A DNA stretch of 64,000 bases, taken from positions 124,001 through 188,000 of the forward strand of contig JAFGUG010000057.1 of the NCBI GenBank assembly GCA_016938655.1. Reading direction: 5' to 3'. Source of the DNA: Thiotrichales bacterium. GTDB lineage: Bacteria > Pseudomonadota > Gammaproteobacteria > Thiomicrospirales > Thiomicrospiraceae. The position numbers and the translations under genes are program-made. This document shows, one piece after another, positions 62,760 through 64,000 of this stretch (the first letter of the stretch is position 1; each line of letters starts with the position of its first letter). The notes beneath the pieces were generated by a model, which saw nothing but the letters and a program-made list of their open reading frames with translations, was not told the DNA's origin and did no database searches.

Positions 62760-64000
62760 GCTCGTTCTCTTTTAGCGGCACTTCAGTTTTTAACCAAGAC
62801 TGTAACGCACTTAACCAATCGGCGCGGGGACTATCTAACGTTAAAGCACTTTCGGCTACTTGGACTTCTAGTTTTGCTAAGGTCGATTCCAACGATTCAG
62901 TGGCTAAGTTCAGCAATAAATCGTCGTTAAAGGCAATCAACCACGCAAGATGAAACTCAATCGATTTAGGCGATAGGTGTTTCTGTTTGAGCAGTTCTCG
63001 CAACACACGTCCACGGTGAATGGTCACCTCCATACTCCCTTCTAAACGCGCACCAAAACGGGTAAAGACTTCCAGTTCTAAGTATTGCAGGTAGCCGAGT
63101 TTCATGCGACCGGCTTCCTCTTTAATGCGTTGGTGCTGGGCACGGCCGCCAATACGCGAAACCGATCGGCCAATATCAATCGCCGGTCGAAAACCCGAGA
63201 CAAACAGTTCGCGCGTTAGGTAGATTTGTCCATCGGTAATCGAGATGAGATTGGTGGGAATATAGGCGGCGATTTCACCTTGTTGCGTTTCAATAATCGG
63301 CAAGGCGGTCATACTGCCACCACCATGTGCGGCATTTAAAATGGTGGCACGTTCTAACAAACGTGCGTGCAAATAAAAGATATCGCCCGGATAAGCTTCA
63401 CGCCCCGGCGGACGGCGAAGTAACAGCGACAACTCTCGGTAAATTTTGGCGTGAGTTGAAAGGTCGTCATACACAATCAACACGTCCTTGCCCTGCTCCA
63501 TCCACTGCTCGGCAATGGCGCACCCAGCAAACGGCGCAAGGTATTGCAAACCGGGTAAGGCGCTGGCCTCGGCAATCACAATGGTGGTGTAACTCAAGGC
63601 GTTGTGTTGAGTGAACAGTTCAATGGTATTAAGCGCGGTGGAGCGTTTTTGACTAATTAACACATACACACAATAGACGTTTTTGCCCTTTTGATTGAGC
63701 ACCGTGTCCATCGCGATCGTACTGCGGCCAAGCCCTTCATCCCCCACAATCAGTTGTCGCTGACCTTTACCAATCGGCACCATGGTGTCGATGATTTTAC
63801 TACCGGTATAAAGCGGTTTGTGCACCGCATCGCGCGCGATAATCGGTGGCGATTTATGTTCTAACGGGCGTTTAATGGACGTGTTTGGTGCGGGTTGACC
63901 ATCCAGCGGCAGACCTAACGGATTAACTACTCGACCCAGCAGTTCATCGCCCACCGGCACATCCAGCATTTTTTTAGTGCGATAGGCACTTTGCCCAGCG
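62749..64000 (-). CDS. atpA: N-ATPase alpha subunit, 5' end outside window
   Basis: Noncatalytic alpha subunit of the F1 headpiece; the frame runs through the window edge ([10 protein letters not shown] before [24 protein letters not shown]). Motifs: [21 protein letters not shown], where the P-loop Lys position is Arg; [32 protein letters not shown] and HARLLERA, the alpha/beta signature; [10 protein letters not shown]. Alpha followed directly by gamma, with gamma last, indicates an N-ATPase (Na+ or H+ pumping) operon rather than the housekeeping synthase. Confidence 0.9.
   Translation of the reverse strand, partial: AGQSAYRTKKMLDVPVGDELLGRVVNPLGLPLDGQPAPNTSIKRPLEHKSPPIIARDAVHKPLYTGSKIIDTMVPIGKGQRQLIVGDEGLGRSTIAMDTVLNQKGKNVYCVYVLISQKRSTALNTIELFTQHNALSYTTIVIAEASALPGLQYLAPFAGCAIAEQWMEQGKDVLIVYDDLSTHAKIYRELSLLLRRPPGREAYPGDIFYLHARLLERATILNAAHGGGSMTALPIIETQQGEIAAYIPTNLISITDGQIYLTRELFVSGFRPAIDIGRSVSRIGGRAQHQRIKEEAGRMKLGYLQYLELEVFTRFGARLEGSMEVTIHRGRVLRELLKQKHLSPKSIEFHLAWLIAFNDDLLLNLATESLESTLAKLEVQVAESALTLDSPRADWLSALQSWLKTEVPLKENEHGV

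Overview
The window reads as a chromosome segment of a chemolithoautotrophic, sulfur-oxidising gammaproteobacterium of the Thiomicrospira / Hydrogenovibrio / Thiomicrorhabdus group. This is inferred from a complete alpha-carboxysome locus with form IA RuBisCO, a SulP-type candidate bicarbonate transporter beside it, the metX-metW / proC-yggT gammaproteobacterial neighbourhood, an N-ATPase-type operon end and many c-di-GMP genes. No 16S gene is present, so the genus is an inference.

Layout. 1-12 kb is housekeeping: the end of a pyrC-like gene with a PyrK-like gene, ppk2, yggS, proC-yggT-metX-metW and feoABC. 12-34 kb holds a PilZ protein, a HugZ-like protein, an esterase, lptM-lysA, fklB, three redox-repair or peroxide genes (Prx6-type, Bcp, an MsrA-Trx-MsrB fusion), ndh, rlmI, gcvH, folM, a UmuD-like protein and diguanylate cyclases. 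34-39.7 kb is a signalling cluster: a response regulator-GGDEF, a small protein, a double-V4R protein and a hybrid histidine kinase ending in HPt. 39.8-51.7 kb, all on the minus strand, is the carbon-fixation island: cbbL-csoS1-cbbS-csoS2-csoSCA-csoS4A-csoS4B-csoS1-csoS1-bfr-acRAF-46-aa protein, a terminator, then SulP-rdgB-csoS1D and cbbR. A CBS-domain gene diverges from cbbL. 52.7-64 kb has a CNNM/CorC-type membrane protein, tRNA-Arg(CCG), a GGDEF-EAL gene with an internal amber stop, two photolyases flanking a DUF2256 gene, a GIY-YIG/DUF4357 gene and the gamma and alpha subunits of an N-ATPase.

The most striking signal is not a gene. The 12-bp perfect palindrome AGCAGGCCTGCT occurs 11 times exactly and 10 more times with one mismatch, inside and between genes. 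It is often followed on one side by an AT-rich arm close to GACTTTTAAAA. Chance predicts about 0.004 exact copies in 64 kb. It resembles a highly iterated palindrome (HIP1-like) or a DNA-uptake-type sequence. It is absent, at that stringency, from about 33.2 to 57.4 kb, a stretch that includes the signalling cluster and the whole carboxysome island.

Two large GGDEF-EAL genes, the only two EAL genes here, are each broken by a single-base lesion (a one-base deletion near 28739 and an amber codon at 56836), while the three GGDEF-only genes are intact. Other notable points are a csoS1 copy between cbbL and cbbS, a 46-aa protein with a C-terminal RRVWPD that could be an orphan McdB-like factor, and in-phase A AAA AAA heptamers in csoS2.
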